DNA of 64,000 bases from NCBI GenBank assembly GCA_000149265.1, contig CH002989.1, forward strand, positions 137,336 to 201,335. The letters run 5' to 3'. Position 1 is the first letter of the stretch. Each line of letters opens with the position of its first letter. The notes beneath the pieces were generated by a model. That model searched no databases, was not told the origin of the DNA, and worked only from the letters and a program-made list of their open reading frames with translations. Shown here in pieces: positions 36,401 through 47,033 of this stretch. The DNA is from Ciona savignyi. Its lineage: Eukaryota; Chordata; Ascidiacea; Phlebobranchia; Cionidae. The position numbers were made by a program, and so were the translations under genes.

Positions 36401-38771
36401 TATTAATGCGTATCGAAGATTCGTAGGACGACGAGGCAAGCCAGTGGAGATATACTCTGACAACGGTACAAACTTTGTTGGTGCTGAGCGAGAGTTACGC
36501 GAATCCCTGAATGCATTAAAAGAAGAGCCAAAGTTGAACTCGTTCTTTCGTCAACAAGCTATAAAGTGGACATTTAACCCACCCACTGCCAGTCACATGG
36601 GAGGGGTGTGGGAACGAATGATCCGAAGCATAAGAAAAATACTGAATACAATGATGTGGAAATCGCAGGTCGTCAGCGACGACGTTTTCCATACGCTTAT
36701 GGTGGAAGTGGAGAATATTGTGAATTCGAGACCCCTTACCCCCATCAGCTCTGACCCGATGAATGAAGAACCGTTGACACCGAATCATTTATTATTACAA
36801 AGACCCGCATTATATGGAACACCTGGATTATTTCAAGCAAAGGATTGTTTCAACCGTCGCAGATGGCGACAAGTGCAGTTCCTTGCAGACGAATTTTGGC
36901 GTCGCTGGTCCCGCGAATATTTACCGACCATCGCGCTCAGACAGAAGTGGCCCGACAAGCAAGAAAACTTTGAAGCTGGTGACGTGGTATTGATCGTAAA
37001 TGACATGATACCACGAAGAAGATGGGAGATGGGTAAGGTAATTGGTACCTATCCGGACAAACATGGCGTTGTACGCCAAGTCGAGGTAAAAACGAAGACA
37101 AGTGCGATGAAGCGACCGATTGCCAAATTGTGCTTGATTTGCAAGGCAATCGAGGGTTAAAAAAGGTCGTGCGATGGCTGACATGAACACATTTATTTAC
37201 GTCCTGTGAAGACGATGATTGACACTTCAAAGAGTTGGCGCTGAGCGCAGCGTACTTGTGTGTCGGCGACATTATTCGGGTTGCAGTCGTCGATTACTGC
37301 AACAAAACCGCGATGTAAATTCGGTGTACGTGATTTAATGTTTTTTTTTTTTTTTTTTGGAAGTTAAAATGTACTTGTATGATAATCGTACATTTGGGGG
37401 GGAGAATGTTACATTGAAATCACTCCATCATACGTATACACTGGGGAGTAATATTATAAATGTGGTCATTAGACGTAACAATGCCTATTGTTATCGTTGT
37501 GCGAAATATTTATACCTCGTGTAAGATTTGGGCCTTTGAAAAGACTTGGGAGTTTAAGTGACTGGTTGCAGTATTTTCCATAGTTAAATTGATTTGGGCC
37601 ATGTGTTTTAATATTAATTTGTCATGTGTATAGAAGTGAAGTTTATAAGGTAGCCTACTATGTAAAAATATTTAAAAACCGTAAACTGTAGTAATATCAT
37701 AGCGTAAAGTGGAATACAAGTTTGGATTTGGAATCACGTCTTGATAAAGCTGGAGTTGCGCGTTTCGTGACGAGTCCTGTATTGTGCTACGTCTGGTTCA
37801 GTAGGCGCCGCCAGAAGACGTAACACATACATATCTACTATTTACTTTGATTTTAAGCATCCTTAAATTTCGCTTGTATATAAATAAAATGTTTACACCA
37901 ACCGTTAAGTTGAAGGTCATCGCAAGCCAAATATCTGCAAAGGATCCATTTTCATATGTACTGGTCACGAAGTAGTTATAAACTGTGTCATACGTTGTCT
38001 TATCCATGATGTCAAGTAAAGATGCACCTAATGTTGTGCATGATGCTTTAGCTTGAGCTAGAGTCTGGGTTTGAGGCGTGATTGGGTCAGGCATCCACAC
38101 GTATTTTCCATTTAGTAAAATACCATTTCCACCTGTAATGAATGTGTACTTGTGTTACGATTATACTATCGTACATATTTCTTAGGATTTGTTATTATAT
38201 GGGCTTCTTTAAAAGTTTTTTTGAAGCATATAATAAATAAATCATTAAACAGGTTTTGGTTGTATGAGTTTAGGTAATTAGCGCAGGCTGTGTGGGTTAC
38301 ATATGTGGATTGTGGGTTGTGTGAATTGTTTTGTGTACAATATTAAACTTATCAAATAATTGATTCTCTTAGATAATGAAACTTCACTAACCTGAGTAAA
38401 ACAGCCAATCCACAAACAAATCCTCTTGCCAGCCTGTAGACTGGTCTATTCGTTCTAGTTCAACGTTGAACCCATGTGAAAAAAATTCAATCACTGTTAA
38501 GTTAAATTCGTGTGGGAGAGTTGGATCTTGGGTTCTAACTGTAGCGTTGACAAAAAATGGTACCGAATTCAAACATAACTTGTATGGGACGAATGCATTT
38601 TTCTTTGGAGAATCCGACACGAGATTAAGCTCGGTGGTTCCTTTCTGTAAGGTTGGCAGCTCTGGAATGTTACGGGGTTTAGGAGTGACAAAACAATTTC
38701 ATTTTAAAATGGTTACCTGATATAGCAATGTTTAAGCAACACACAACAAGAAACACACGAACGAGTTTCAT
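30407..38771 (-). CDS. Lectin copy D: intact H-type-lectin-like plus CTLD secreted protein, retrotransposon in intron 3
   Basis: Minus-strand exons 38717-38771, 38392-38661, 37903-38132 and 30407-30604 join to 753 nt (250 residues). Exon 1 is a signal peptide (MKLVRVFLVVCCLNIAIS). Exon 2 (about residues 19-108) reads like an H-type lectin: FVPYKLCLNSVPFFVNATV, then SHGFNVELERID and LFVDWLFYS. Exons 3-4 (about 109-250) are a CTLD: AQAKASC, GASLLDI, ADIWLAM, then SGDWHPHFPKTNP and YNLCVK. Only the outer cysteine pair is present, and no EPN or QPD calcium/sugar motif, so classical calcium-dependent sugar binding is unlikely. Introns are GT-AG, phases 1, 1, 0. Intron 3 is 7.3 kb because a BEL/Pao element sits in it in opposite orientation; elsewhere this intron is about 0.2-0.4 kb. 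Divergent partner of copy E. Confidence 0.85.
30773..30777. repeat. Left target-site duplication of the BEL/Pao element (CATAC)
   Basis: CATAC precedes the 5' LTR and recurs at 37826-37830 after the 3' LTR. Copy A shows the empty site: GCAAAGCCATACATATCTAC near 290-310. Confidence 0.95.
30778..31198 (+). repeat. 5' LTR of BEL/Pao element
   Basis: 421 bp. Differs from the 3' LTR by two one-base indels (a G in the CTGGGGGAG run and a C in TTATCCGTTG) and one substitution (GAGTGCTG versus GAGTCCTG). Confidence 0.95.
31261..31986 (+). pseudogene. gag: BEL/Pao gag, N-terminal part
   Basis: First ATG after the LTR, 241 codons to a TAG. The product is highly charged; roughly residues 165-230 are rich in K, E, Q and R with heptad-like spacing (KKERAMLKQRQLDEQLK), a likely coiled coil for capsid-type assembly. 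The stop is probably not the true gag end. The next frame stays open from about 31977 to 32268 and reads proline/serine-rich sequence (SSPVRFAPTPAYEGPSYAQS) leading into the next domain. That implies a one-base loss near 31975, or less likely a programmed shift. Confidence 0.75.
32266..32863 (+). pseudogene. gag: BEL/Pao gag middle domain (DUF1759-like)
   Basis: Open from a frame change near 32265. It begins DPMKYWTFQLNFDANIDKKA, the pattern that opens the DUF1759 domain of BEL/Pao polyproteins, followed by FLLQQCRGQARELI and KARDILYNNYGKP. About 195 codons. It ends at a TGA at 32861-32863, but another frame change near 32830, inside an A-rich run, would carry the protein into the zinc-knuckle frame below. 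Both breaks equal the loss of one base. Confidence 0.8.
32831..34305 (+). pseudogene. pol: BEL/Pao zinc knuckle, protease and reverse transcriptase N-terminus
   Basis: Frame runs from about 32831 to a TAG at 34303-34305. Counting from 32860: a CX2CX4HX4C zinc knuckle at residues 49-62 (CFNCFAGGHIARLC) with a second Cys/His cluster up to residue 82. An aspartic protease follows with active-site FLDQGSDTTF at 151-160. The start of the reverse transcriptase (YLPHHPVYHP, NKVRIVFDCAAKY) is near residues 425-455. The stop comes one base after the true frame is lost near 34287, where a T appears to be missing in the AGTTTCG stretch. No plausible ATG at the start; this is a continuation of the upstream polyprotein. 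Confidence 0.85.
34288..37160 (+). pseudogene. pol: BEL/Pao reverse transcriptase, RNase H and integrase
   Basis: Residues counted from 34308. The RT palm begins with VADVEAMFHQ (first catalytic Asp at 4) and has the YVDD box at 83-86. RNase H carries D265 (HHFSDASINGYGA), E307 (IPRLELVAA), D337 (FWTDS) and D383. Integrase has an H-H-C-C zinc finger (H584, H590, C620, C623) and the catalytic triad D656 (VGVDYFGP), D718 (YSDNGTNF) and E769 (HMGGVWER). A C-terminal DUF5641-like segment (FWRRWSREYLPTI, PRRRWEMGKV) ends at a TAA at 37158-37160. This 950-codon frame is uninterrupted and every catalytic residue is present, in contrast to the four breaks upstream. Confidence 0.9.
37396..37406 (+). 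promoter_or_regulatory. Polypurine tract of BEL/Pao element
   Basis: GGGGGGGAGAA immediately before the 3' LTR, the expected plus-strand priming site. A separate T-run lies at 37341-37358. Confidence 0.8.
37407..37825 (+). repeat. 3' LTR of BEL/Pao element
   Basis: 419 bp, over 99% identical to the 5' LTR; ends in GACGTAACA before the CATAC duplication. Confidence 0.95.
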
Positions 38772-41221
38772 GATTATTTTTTATTTTTGACTTTTTTGTG
38801 GTAATCTATTAAGTGTCTTCGCTTACTCAGTTATCGATCAAATACGCAACAGATTTGCAATGAATTCCGGAAATACGCCATCGATTTGCAATAAATAATT
38901 ACCAGGTGTGATTAGGCAACCTGAGGGAAAAGGGGCATCAAACTGGACTTAACGAACAGTGGTAATGAAAAAATGATCAATTCTCTAGTTTCCTATTTTT
39001 TTGGAACATAATACTTGTACTACAATACAACATTAAGCTAACATTGCCGCCTTTTTCTTTCTGCAATATCTAAACACTGGATTGACAAATACTTGCATTA
39101 TTGTGCATAAAAGCCACTACAAGGTAAACAAAAAAAATAATAAAGCCTGATTGCTCTATAAGTGTGAACAGCAATCCTTTCAACTACCATTTTGAACAAC
39201 AATTACCTTAACGGTTCAAACAAAGACATGTAAGCGTTTTCAATGTTCGCTGAAATTCGGTGGATGTCAACCTGCATATTATGTCACGTTGCAGTCGTTT
39301 GTTTGGGTTTCGTAGACTTTTAAAAGCACGACTAAGTCATGCTGGGTCGCAAAACAATCTTTTTGTTTAATGTACTTTTATTGCAACAACTATAACATTA
39401 CAAAGGGACAATTTCTACACTACCATAGATGGTTACATCAGTGTGTATGTCATTGTGCATGTTATCCAAATGCCATTTAACCACATCAATATCCTTTCTT
39501 GAATGTTTTCAAGTTTTTTTTTACAACATTGTTTTTTGATATAATCTTTTAAAAAAACATTGTCGTTTTGAAAGTCGTTTGACTGCTCAACAATTTTTAT
39601 GCAGTTTGACGTTTTGCAGCTTAAAGGTAAACATGCAAAATTGCGTTTTTTACGCTGACTAAGATGTCATACCTCTAAGTCATAGTATTCAAATGGGTGT
39701 TTGCTAAGTGACACTGTTGGTGATTCAACAATGTTTGTACGGTCTAAAGCAACATGTGCCAGGCTTCGCGCCGGTGTTCTTGTTTAGCTGATCATTTTTA
39801 TATTAGTGAAGCAAAGCTTCCAAAGACGTTGATTGAGAATCTCCTAGCTGTTTCAATAAAACAAGCTTTATAATGTACGTAAATATTAAAGGACTCTGAG
39901 TTTAGCTTGCAGAATGCAGCCTGCTGCCCTCAACTGTTAATATAAATACACTTTGTTTGGCCTTTCAGTTCGCCGAAATTTTGTGGAGGTGCGTATATCG
40001 TCATCCGCAAAACTGCATCATCCGTCACAAAACTGCAATATATTTTGTATCATAAAAAAAACAAGTCATGTTAAGGAGTCAAATAATTTTCTTGATTCAC
40101 ACGATAAGCTGTATTTTTAATTCTAAAACAATATCTGTGCCGCAAATAGATATTCATTAACCGAATAATAACTCAAAATGCTTAGTTTGTCAAACATTTA
40201 CCGTGCAATTGTACTAAAAACCAAAATCTTAACTAACACTGTGTCGGCTTATTGAGTATATAGAAAATGCTCGAAATTTTCTTAATTTATTTTTTTCGTT
40301 GATTTTTTTTAATAGGCGAGTGAAAAGATTGGGGCAATAATCCAGTAAAAGAAATAACGAACAACATGGCCGCCAGATACAATTAAAACGTTATTTTTTT
40401 ATATCTAATATAAATATATATAGGCTAAAAGCTAATTAACTTTGAATATATGCAAAATACAGATTTAGTTTTGAATAAAAAAGCAATATTCAAATACAAA
40501 ACAATCGGTTTATAGCAAAGTGCTCAAGCGGAACCGATAATATTGAATTTAAACTGGGGTCAAATTGAATTCGATTGTTTGTAATAAAAGGTATTTTTAA
40601 TTTTAGGATGAATAAAACCACGCTGGATATTCTTTCGTCTGGGATAGGTGAATATTACAGTTACGACATTACATTTTTGTTCACTGAAATTCACCATCGT
40701 TTTGTGGTGGTTTTAACTGTTTAACTTTTCTTTTATATTTTGAAAAAATGTATTACATTCACGTTTGCCTATTCTAATTTAACAGATTTATCGTAGTAGC
40801 TTGGAGAATGTAGACTCCGTTTTTAGTTTGCCAGTTCATGATATAAATATGCAATTTTTAATTCCTCTTTTTCCGATGTCGGAAATTTCCTTTTTTTGTA
40901 AAATTAAAGGTCGTTGCAAATACGAACATGTTCGTTAGGATTTTTGTAAGTTTTAACCTGATTTGATAACTCCTTCATTCCAATAATCTGGCGACATAAC
41001 ATGCCTGCCACAAGCGTGACGCAGAAAAATGGAGGGAACACATAATTATGCTTTGCTCAGTATTCGTTTAAATTTAACGTTTAAAATGTTTGGGAATGCA
41101 ATATACAAATTTTATTTAAGTGTAGCATGTTAAAATTTTTTTTAGTACCTTTACAAGGATAGCTGTAAATTAAGTACCTTTACAAGGATAGCTGTAAACG
41201 GCCAATAATATGATTTTCCAC

Positions 41222-41484
41222 TTAGGATAGGATAGGATATTCATCTTTAACGCCGTGAATGGGAAAACCAAGGGGGTTAACACACGGGCAATCGTCAGAT
41301 CACCTCGCGCCCATCGTCGGGTTACCGGAGCTATTGCAGTGTGTTGTATATGATAGTCACGTTCCTTCAATTTGGTAGAACCCATTAATCCGCTGGGTTC
41401 AGGCAATGTCCGTAAAGTGCTTTGCCCAAGGACACAACCGACTAGCTAGCGACCAGTTTCGCACCTTCAACCTTTCGATTGAAT
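41222..41484 (-). repeat. tRNA-derived SINE, 5'-truncated (copy of 3653-3914)
   Basis: Same insertion as at 3653-3914, carried along by the block duplication: same truncation point and same TATCC tail. Confidence 0.75.
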
Positions 41485-41878
41485 AACTCCACAAAGAGAT
41501 TCGTTAAATAATTGTGCGTCCCTTTCTACGCGCGTGTGGTCGAAAACAGAACCGATATATATAAACGCATTTCCTGACAACCCCATTATGGGTTACAAAC
41601 TTAGTCCAGTAAAAAAACAGACATGTTCCTTTTCACAAACAATCGCTTTTTCCGAGAACTTTGTAACAACATTTGTGGATGTATTTCGACGAATGTTCTA
41701 ACCTGCAACGTACGCAAATCGATTATTTAGGCTAAGCGTGATAAACAGATTGTTTTTGTATATTACTAGTTGCGCAGAGAAAAGTTGCATTCAATTAATT
41801 CTGAAACAAAAAGTGCTTTTAGGAGACGGATCGTAAGATATTTTGTAGAGACCAATGCCTAATATTAACTTCCTGGGA

Positions 41879-41890
41879 TATGTATATAAA
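41879..41890 (+). promoter_or_regulatory. Candidate TATA box upstream of lectin E
   Basis: TATGTATATAAA, 371 bases before the start codon, matching 4314-4325. Confidence 0.35.
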
Positions 41891-42260
41891 GACGCAGGTA
41901 TACAACACTTGTTCTATGGACAGTTTAGTATACATTGATTGCCATGAAATTCGTGTGTCCTGTGGTGTATAAGACACCCAGGCCACCAGTAAGCTTCCAT
42001 GAAGTTACGTTGTGTGTAAAATCTGTAGAGTGGGAAGCGATGTACATTTTATACAGAACTGATGTATTGCCGAATGGCCAACATATAGCAATATGTGTAA
42101 AAACGTCTCTGAACCTTCTTGAACTTAAATAAAGTGTTTAGTACATATGGGCTATATCGGGTTAGCAAAACAAAATTAGAAAACCCGTGATCTATATTGT
42201 AATAATTTCATCATCTTGTGTTTTTATAAATCAGGTGTAACATTTTCCGACTTTCCAAAG

Positions 42261-44307
42261 ATGATCATGAAATTCGTCGTTATGTTGTTTGTTGCGTGTG
42301 GCCTAGATATCGTTGTATCAGGTAAAGACTTTTAAATGAATTTGTTTGTCGCTTCTTATACCTCTAACATTTCAGAACTGCCAACCTTACAGAAAGGAAG
42401 AACCGAGTTGAATCTGGTGTCGTATTCTCCGAAGAAAAACGCATTCGTTGCATACCAGTTATGCTTGGATTCGGTACCATTTTTTGTTAACGCTACAGTG
42501 AGAACCCAAGATCTAACTCTCCCACACGAATTTAGCTTAACAGTGATTAAAATTTTTCCCCACGGGTTTAACGTTGAACTAGAACGAATAGACCAGTCTG
42601 CAGGCTGGCAAGAAGATTTGTTTGTGGATTGGCTGCTTTACTCAGGTTAGTGAACTTTCATTATCTAAGACAGGGATGTCCAACCTTTTATTGTACTGGG
42701 CCGCATTGTCACTTAAAATAATTCAATGGGCCGCAGAACCTATTAAATTTCAATAAAAAGGGCAGGGTTCGAATTAATGGTTTTGAAATGATTTGCGAAA
42801 TGTGCGGATAATGAGCGCACGAAAAAAAATTGGTAATGATAAATTGCCTTAAACGTCCAGAAAGATATTTATTTCAAAAAGCAGACAGTACCGTTATTTA
42901 GTAGTACAGTAATGATAAATGCAATAAACGTAAATTCAAAAGGGGTGTGTCGCCTCTCGCCAATCATAAATAAAGGAATCGTGGTATATTAACGCATAAT
43001 GGCGATTATTGCCTTGTGATAGCAATGCTTTATTATACGCCAATAATGCAAAGTAGAGGCAAGGTAAATAAATGTAATAGTAATGTGATTGTTAAATGTT
43101 ATGTTAAAGGCAAACGATGTTATATTAACGTGTTAGGGATTTATTATTAAAAGTGCGTGAAACTTAAGAAAACGGTTCGCTAATAGCGATTCGCGATCCC
43201 TTAATTCCAACCCTGAATGGGTACATGAAGAAACAATTAAAAGCCATTAATTTCATCTTTAAAAAAGGAACAAATAACACACATATAAAAAGAAACAAAA
43301 TCTTATTTCTGCAATTCCCCAGTCCTTATCAAACACAAAAACTAGGTTTAGGGTGCTATATGACATTCTTTTAAACTTTATAATCAAAAATTGTATCTTA
43401 AAATATTACCAAACTTGAACCGAATGTGCTAAAAGAAAAGCACCCACAAAAGTTTCCATAGTGTTCATAATTAAATAATTTAAATTCTCAATGACATGAT
43501 GTTTTACCGGGCTTTAACAAATCCTAAAGAGTGTATTCTTTTATCTTGTAGTGCACAATTATTTTGCTTATTTCCCCTACTGACAGTAAGTTGTACAAAA
43601 TAATAATTTATAAAGTCTCATCTTTGACAGGTGGAAACGGATTTCTACTGAATGGACAATACATATGGATGCCTGACCCAATTACGCCTAAAACCCAGAC
43701 TTTAGCTCAAGCTAAAGCAACATGCATAACATTAGGTGCATCTTTACTTGACATCATGGATAAGACAACGTATGACAAAGTTTATAACTACTTCATGACC
43801 AGTACATATCAAAGTGGACCCTACGCAGATATCTGGCTTGCGATGACCTTTAACCAGATGGTAAACTTTTTTTATTAGAAGCGGAATTTTAATATGCTGA
43901 AATATAAATATATGACAATACTGTTTATATACCTGACCAATGGTAAAATAAAGCATCTCTAAACAGCAGAACTTGTTAAACTCAATTTAAACAGTTTTTT
44001 TATTAACACTGAACCAAATATTTATAGAATGCACCAATTTACGTACGGGTCACATTACTTAACATTAATCCAGTTGTAGATTTACTCTATCCCACTTCTT
44101 TTTTTGCAGACTATGGCACCGATCTCCAGTTTCGGACAACCAGCTTATTCCGGCGACTGGTACCCTGGCTACCCAAGTAGCATATCCACCAACACCGCGA
44201 TGTTGCTGCAAGTTAAATACTTTCCTGAAAGCACATGGATAGGTCTTTGGCAGCTTCCACCCGACCAAGCACGGTCCACATACGACCTCTGCGTAAAGAT
44301 CCTCTAA
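42261..44307 (+). CDS. Lectin copy E: intact H-type-lectin-like plus CTLD secreted protein
   Basis: Exons 42261-42321, 42376-42645, 43631-43860 and 44110-44307 join to 759 nt (252 residues). Signal peptide is MIMKFVVMLFVACGLDIVVS. The H-type-lectin-like domain (residues ~21-110) includes FVAYQLCLDSVPFFVNATV and PHGFNVELERIDQ. The CTLD (~111-252) includes AQAKATC, GASLLDI, ADIWLAM, SGDWYPGYPSS, ESTWIGLWQLPPDQ and the final YDLCVKIL. All introns are GT-AG, phases 1, 1, 0. The start at 42261 has a second Met two codons later. Head-to-head with copy D, 3.5 kb apart. Closest to copy B but without its frameshift. Intron 2 carries small repeat insertions near 42671-43215. Probable role is secreted recognition, inferred from domains only. 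Confidence 0.88.
42671..43215. mobile_element. hAT-like insertion(s) in intron 2 of lectin E
   Basis: At 42671 copy E departs from copy B after TTATCTAAGA with CAGGGATGTCCAACC and GGGCCGC, typical of hAT ends. Inside, 42763-43215 (453 bp) is framed by imperfect inverted ends CAGGGTTCGAATTAA and complement of CAGGGTTGGAATTAA. No matching target duplication was found for either, so boundaries are tentative. Confidence 0.5.
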
Positions 44308-44654
44308 ATACCTCCTACTTTGCCACCTAGTACTATATTTAAAGTTTTCATCGGCTTTTTTTAAACCGGGAATATTTATGATTTGCACCCTAGTACGCTC
44401 GTCACATACGATTTAAGATAAACTTACATTCTATGTAGCCTCCTTTAATAATTTCTATATACTTGCGTGTTATACCATTTAATTAAAAGTCACGTCAATG
44501 CCCAGAGTGGTGCACTGGCCATCCTTATTTGATCATGTGTATAGCGCGTCTGGCAAAAATGCATTGCAACGAATGTATGTGGTGGTATTCCTTGGCACTT
44601 ATTAAATGTTTCCTCAATTTTTGGAGTCAAACCGTCAAAATTCTAGTAAAAGGT
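44308..44654. other. 3' flank of lectin E
   Basis: Matches 6342-6682 behind copy B. Homology stops near 44650 where a repeat array begins. No gene. Confidence 0.6.
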
Positions 44655-46186
44655 CAAACCGTCAAAATTCATGTTGTCCAACAAATCACCGAGTTTCATT
44701 GCGATTACATTAACCCTTCTGGTAGATGTAGGGGCGACATAGCATGCCTGTCACAATTATCATTTAACAGCAAAAGTTTAATTTTTAGTGTATTTCCCTA
44801 GGTAATTTTTTTATTTCTTTTAAGTGTTAAATCAGTGACTAGTGCACTAACATTCCACCAAATTTGATTTAAATTGGAGCAGCCGTTCAAGCGCTATGGC
44901 CTAAAAAGCTAATTTTTTAGAAAAAAATGACCGTTTTGGTTTTTAACGTCCAAGGGGAATTGCCCTAAATTTATTACCCAAAATTTTGGTTTCTGCATAT
45001 TTGGACCATGTTCTCTTACAAATGTCAAATTTTTTTTGCGATTCCATTACTCTTATTGGTAGATGTCGGGGCGCTATGCCATGCATATGTTGCTATCATG
45101 ATTTAAGGAAAAAATCTTATTTTTTAGGGTATTTCATTAGGTAATCTTTTTTATTTGTTTTAAGTGTTAAATCAGTGACTAATGCACTAACATTCCACTA
45201 AATCTGATTAAAATTGGAGAATCTGTTCAAGCGCTATCCCGTAAATAGCTATTTTTTGAGAAAAAATACCGTTTTGGTTTTTAAGGTATCAGGGAAATTT
45301 CCCTAAATTTATCACCCACAATTTTGATTTCTGCACATCTAGACCATGTTTTCTAACAAATGTAAAATTTTATTTGCGATTCCATTACTCCTTTTGGTAA
45401 ATGTCAAGGTGAAATGCCATGCTTGTCACAATCCTGATTTGAGAACAAAAACCTATTTTTGGGGGTATTTCCCAAGGGATGTTTTTTATATTTTCTTTGG
45501 GTGTTAAATAAGTTACTAATTACTTATATTCCACCAAATCTAATTAAAATTGGAGCAGCCGTTCATGCGCTATGCCCAAAAAAGCTAACATTTTTGAAAA
45601 AAATACCGTTTTGGTTTTTCATCTCCCAGGGGAATTCCCCTAATTATATTACCCAAAGTTTTGGTTTCTGCTCATCTAGACCATGTGATCTAACAAATGA
45701 CAAAATTTCATTGCGATTCCTTTATCCCTTCTGGTAGATGTCGGAGCCACAATCCATGCCTGTCACAATCTTGATTTAGAAACATATCTTCATATTTAGG
45801 GGATTTCCCTAGGTTAATATTTTGTTTCTTCTAATTGGTAACGCAGTGGCTAACACGCTACTATTTTACCAAATCTGATCAAATTTGGAGCAGCCGTTCA
45901 TGCGCTATACCCAAAAAAGCTAAAATTTTTGAAAAACATACCGTTTTGGTTTTTCACCTTCCAGGGGAATTCCCCTAATTATATTACCCAAAATTTTGGT
46001 TTTTTCTCATCTAGACCATGTGATCTAACAAATGACAAAGTTTTATTGCGATTCCCTTATCCCTTCTGTTAGATGTCGGAGCCACAAGCCATGCCTGTCA
46101 AGCGTTTGACGAAAAAAAAGAAAAAAAAGGAAAAAAAACGGACAAAAACAATATGTGTCCCATTTTTCCAAATGGGACCCATAATA
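44655..46186 (+). mobile_element. Hairpin-ended element with about four internal ~338-bp repeats
   Basis: The landmark GGTAGATGTCGGGG recurs near 44719, 45059, 45399, 45734 and 46070, spacing 335-340. Each unit contains AAATTGGAGCAGCCGTTCA and ACCGTTTTGGTTTTT. The array ends in an A-rich stretch (ACGGACAAAAACAATATGTG), then the hairpin GTCCCATTT-TTCC-AAATGGGAC (46157-46178) and CCCATAAT. The left end lacks the AGAGTGTCA start seen at 9914 and 55911. Non-coding. Confidence 0.65.
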
Positions 46187-47033
46187 AGCACACATCAGTT
46201 CAAACCAGGTTAACAGATTTGGTATTTTTATGGTGTAGTACAGACCTATGTCTTATCATATCTCCCCGGGAAACATATACTATAACAAATGCCTATAGAG
46301 TATAGACAACACTTTCAACGTGGAGTTCAGCATACATATATTGCCATGTATTTTTTCACGATTACTTTTGCCCTGATAAATTTTGAACCCATGATGGGCT
46401 TGTCACTAAGGCCCTTTTTAAATAATTGGTATATGTATCGGTCGCGTAATAATTTCGCGACATGGCCGGACCATGTGGTTTGCGCGTCCTATTCCGGGTA
46501 TGACACTATCAGGTCATCAGCCAACGCCCATGTGATGACAAAAAATGTACTTCTAATACGTGCGGTCGTGTGACTGGATAGCTAACGCGACCGAAAATAA
46601 ATTAAATACAAAAAGTTCTCTGCAACGATCTTATCATGCGTTCGTAATCGAGCCCATTTTATACCGTGCGGATGCATTGCCGACGGTTAAATTTTTCTCT
46701 GTAAAATCGCACCAAGGCTCTCTTGTCGGCGAAGTGTTATATACAGTGACGGGATTCAAAAGTTTCGCATAAGTTCGGTCAAACCCGTTCTTGGAACGTC
46801 GGGATAATCACCGATCCGATTCTTGCTTTTTTTACAGACATAAGACCTTTTAGGAAACCTGTTGTTAGTAAGTACGATACAAAAGAGAAACTGTTCTTAA
46901 AATTTTGAATCCCATCACTGGTTATATACATTTGTCATACAGGGCTCGCAAACGGAATTTAGAGAACCCGTGATCTACATTGTAATCATTTCATCATCTT
47001 GTGTTTGTATAGATCATTTTCCAGCTTTCAAAA
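46187..47033. other. 5' flank of lectin G
   Basis: From about 46541 it matches 52512 onward (flank of H). Holds a SINE at 46371-46495. The last ~110 bases (CGTGATCTACATTGTAAT, TTTCATCATCTTGTGTTT) are shared by the flanks of B, E, F, G and H and may hold promoter or 5' UTR signals. No TATA box identified. Confidence 0.5.
46371..46495 (-). repeat. Short tRNA-derived SINE (second family)
   Basis: Read on the minus strand: GGCCATGTCGCGAAATTAT near the A-box position, CCATCATGGGTTCAAAATTT with a B-box-like GGTTCAAAA. Diverged relative of 54464-54589. Confidence 0.6.

Larger units (their letters stand above)
30778..37825 (+). mobile_element. BEL/Pao LTR retrotransposon, full length, frame-broken
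   Basis: 7048 bp bounded by LTRs that start TGTTAC and end GTAACA, with a 5-base target duplication CATAC. Internal order is gag, zinc knuckle, A17-type protease, reverse transcriptase, RNase H, integrase, the order of the BEL/Pao group. No envelope gene: only 246 bases separate the last stop from the 3' LTR. The gag-pol frame is broken at four places (near 31975, 32265, 32830 and 34287), each equal to one missing base. The LTRs differ at only three positions in ~420, so the insertion is recent. No tRNA primer site is obvious next to the 5' LTR. Confidence 0.95.
38772..42260. other. Divergent spacer between lectins D and E
   Basis: Near-identical to 1238-4700. Holds a SINE at 41222-41484, a SINE fragment at 41533-41630 and the TATA candidate at 41879-41890. 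A 65-codon frame at 41935-42132 is open in both copies (also 4375-4572), but nearly all the differences between them change the residue, so I do not call it a gene. Confidence 0.6.

Noticed and set aside
45459-45737. 92-codon frame
   Set aside because: Lies within the 338-bp repeat array; other units do not keep it open.
44655-46186. CRISPR-like array
   Set aside because: Repeat units are ~338 bp with no short repeat-spacer pattern, and the host is an animal.
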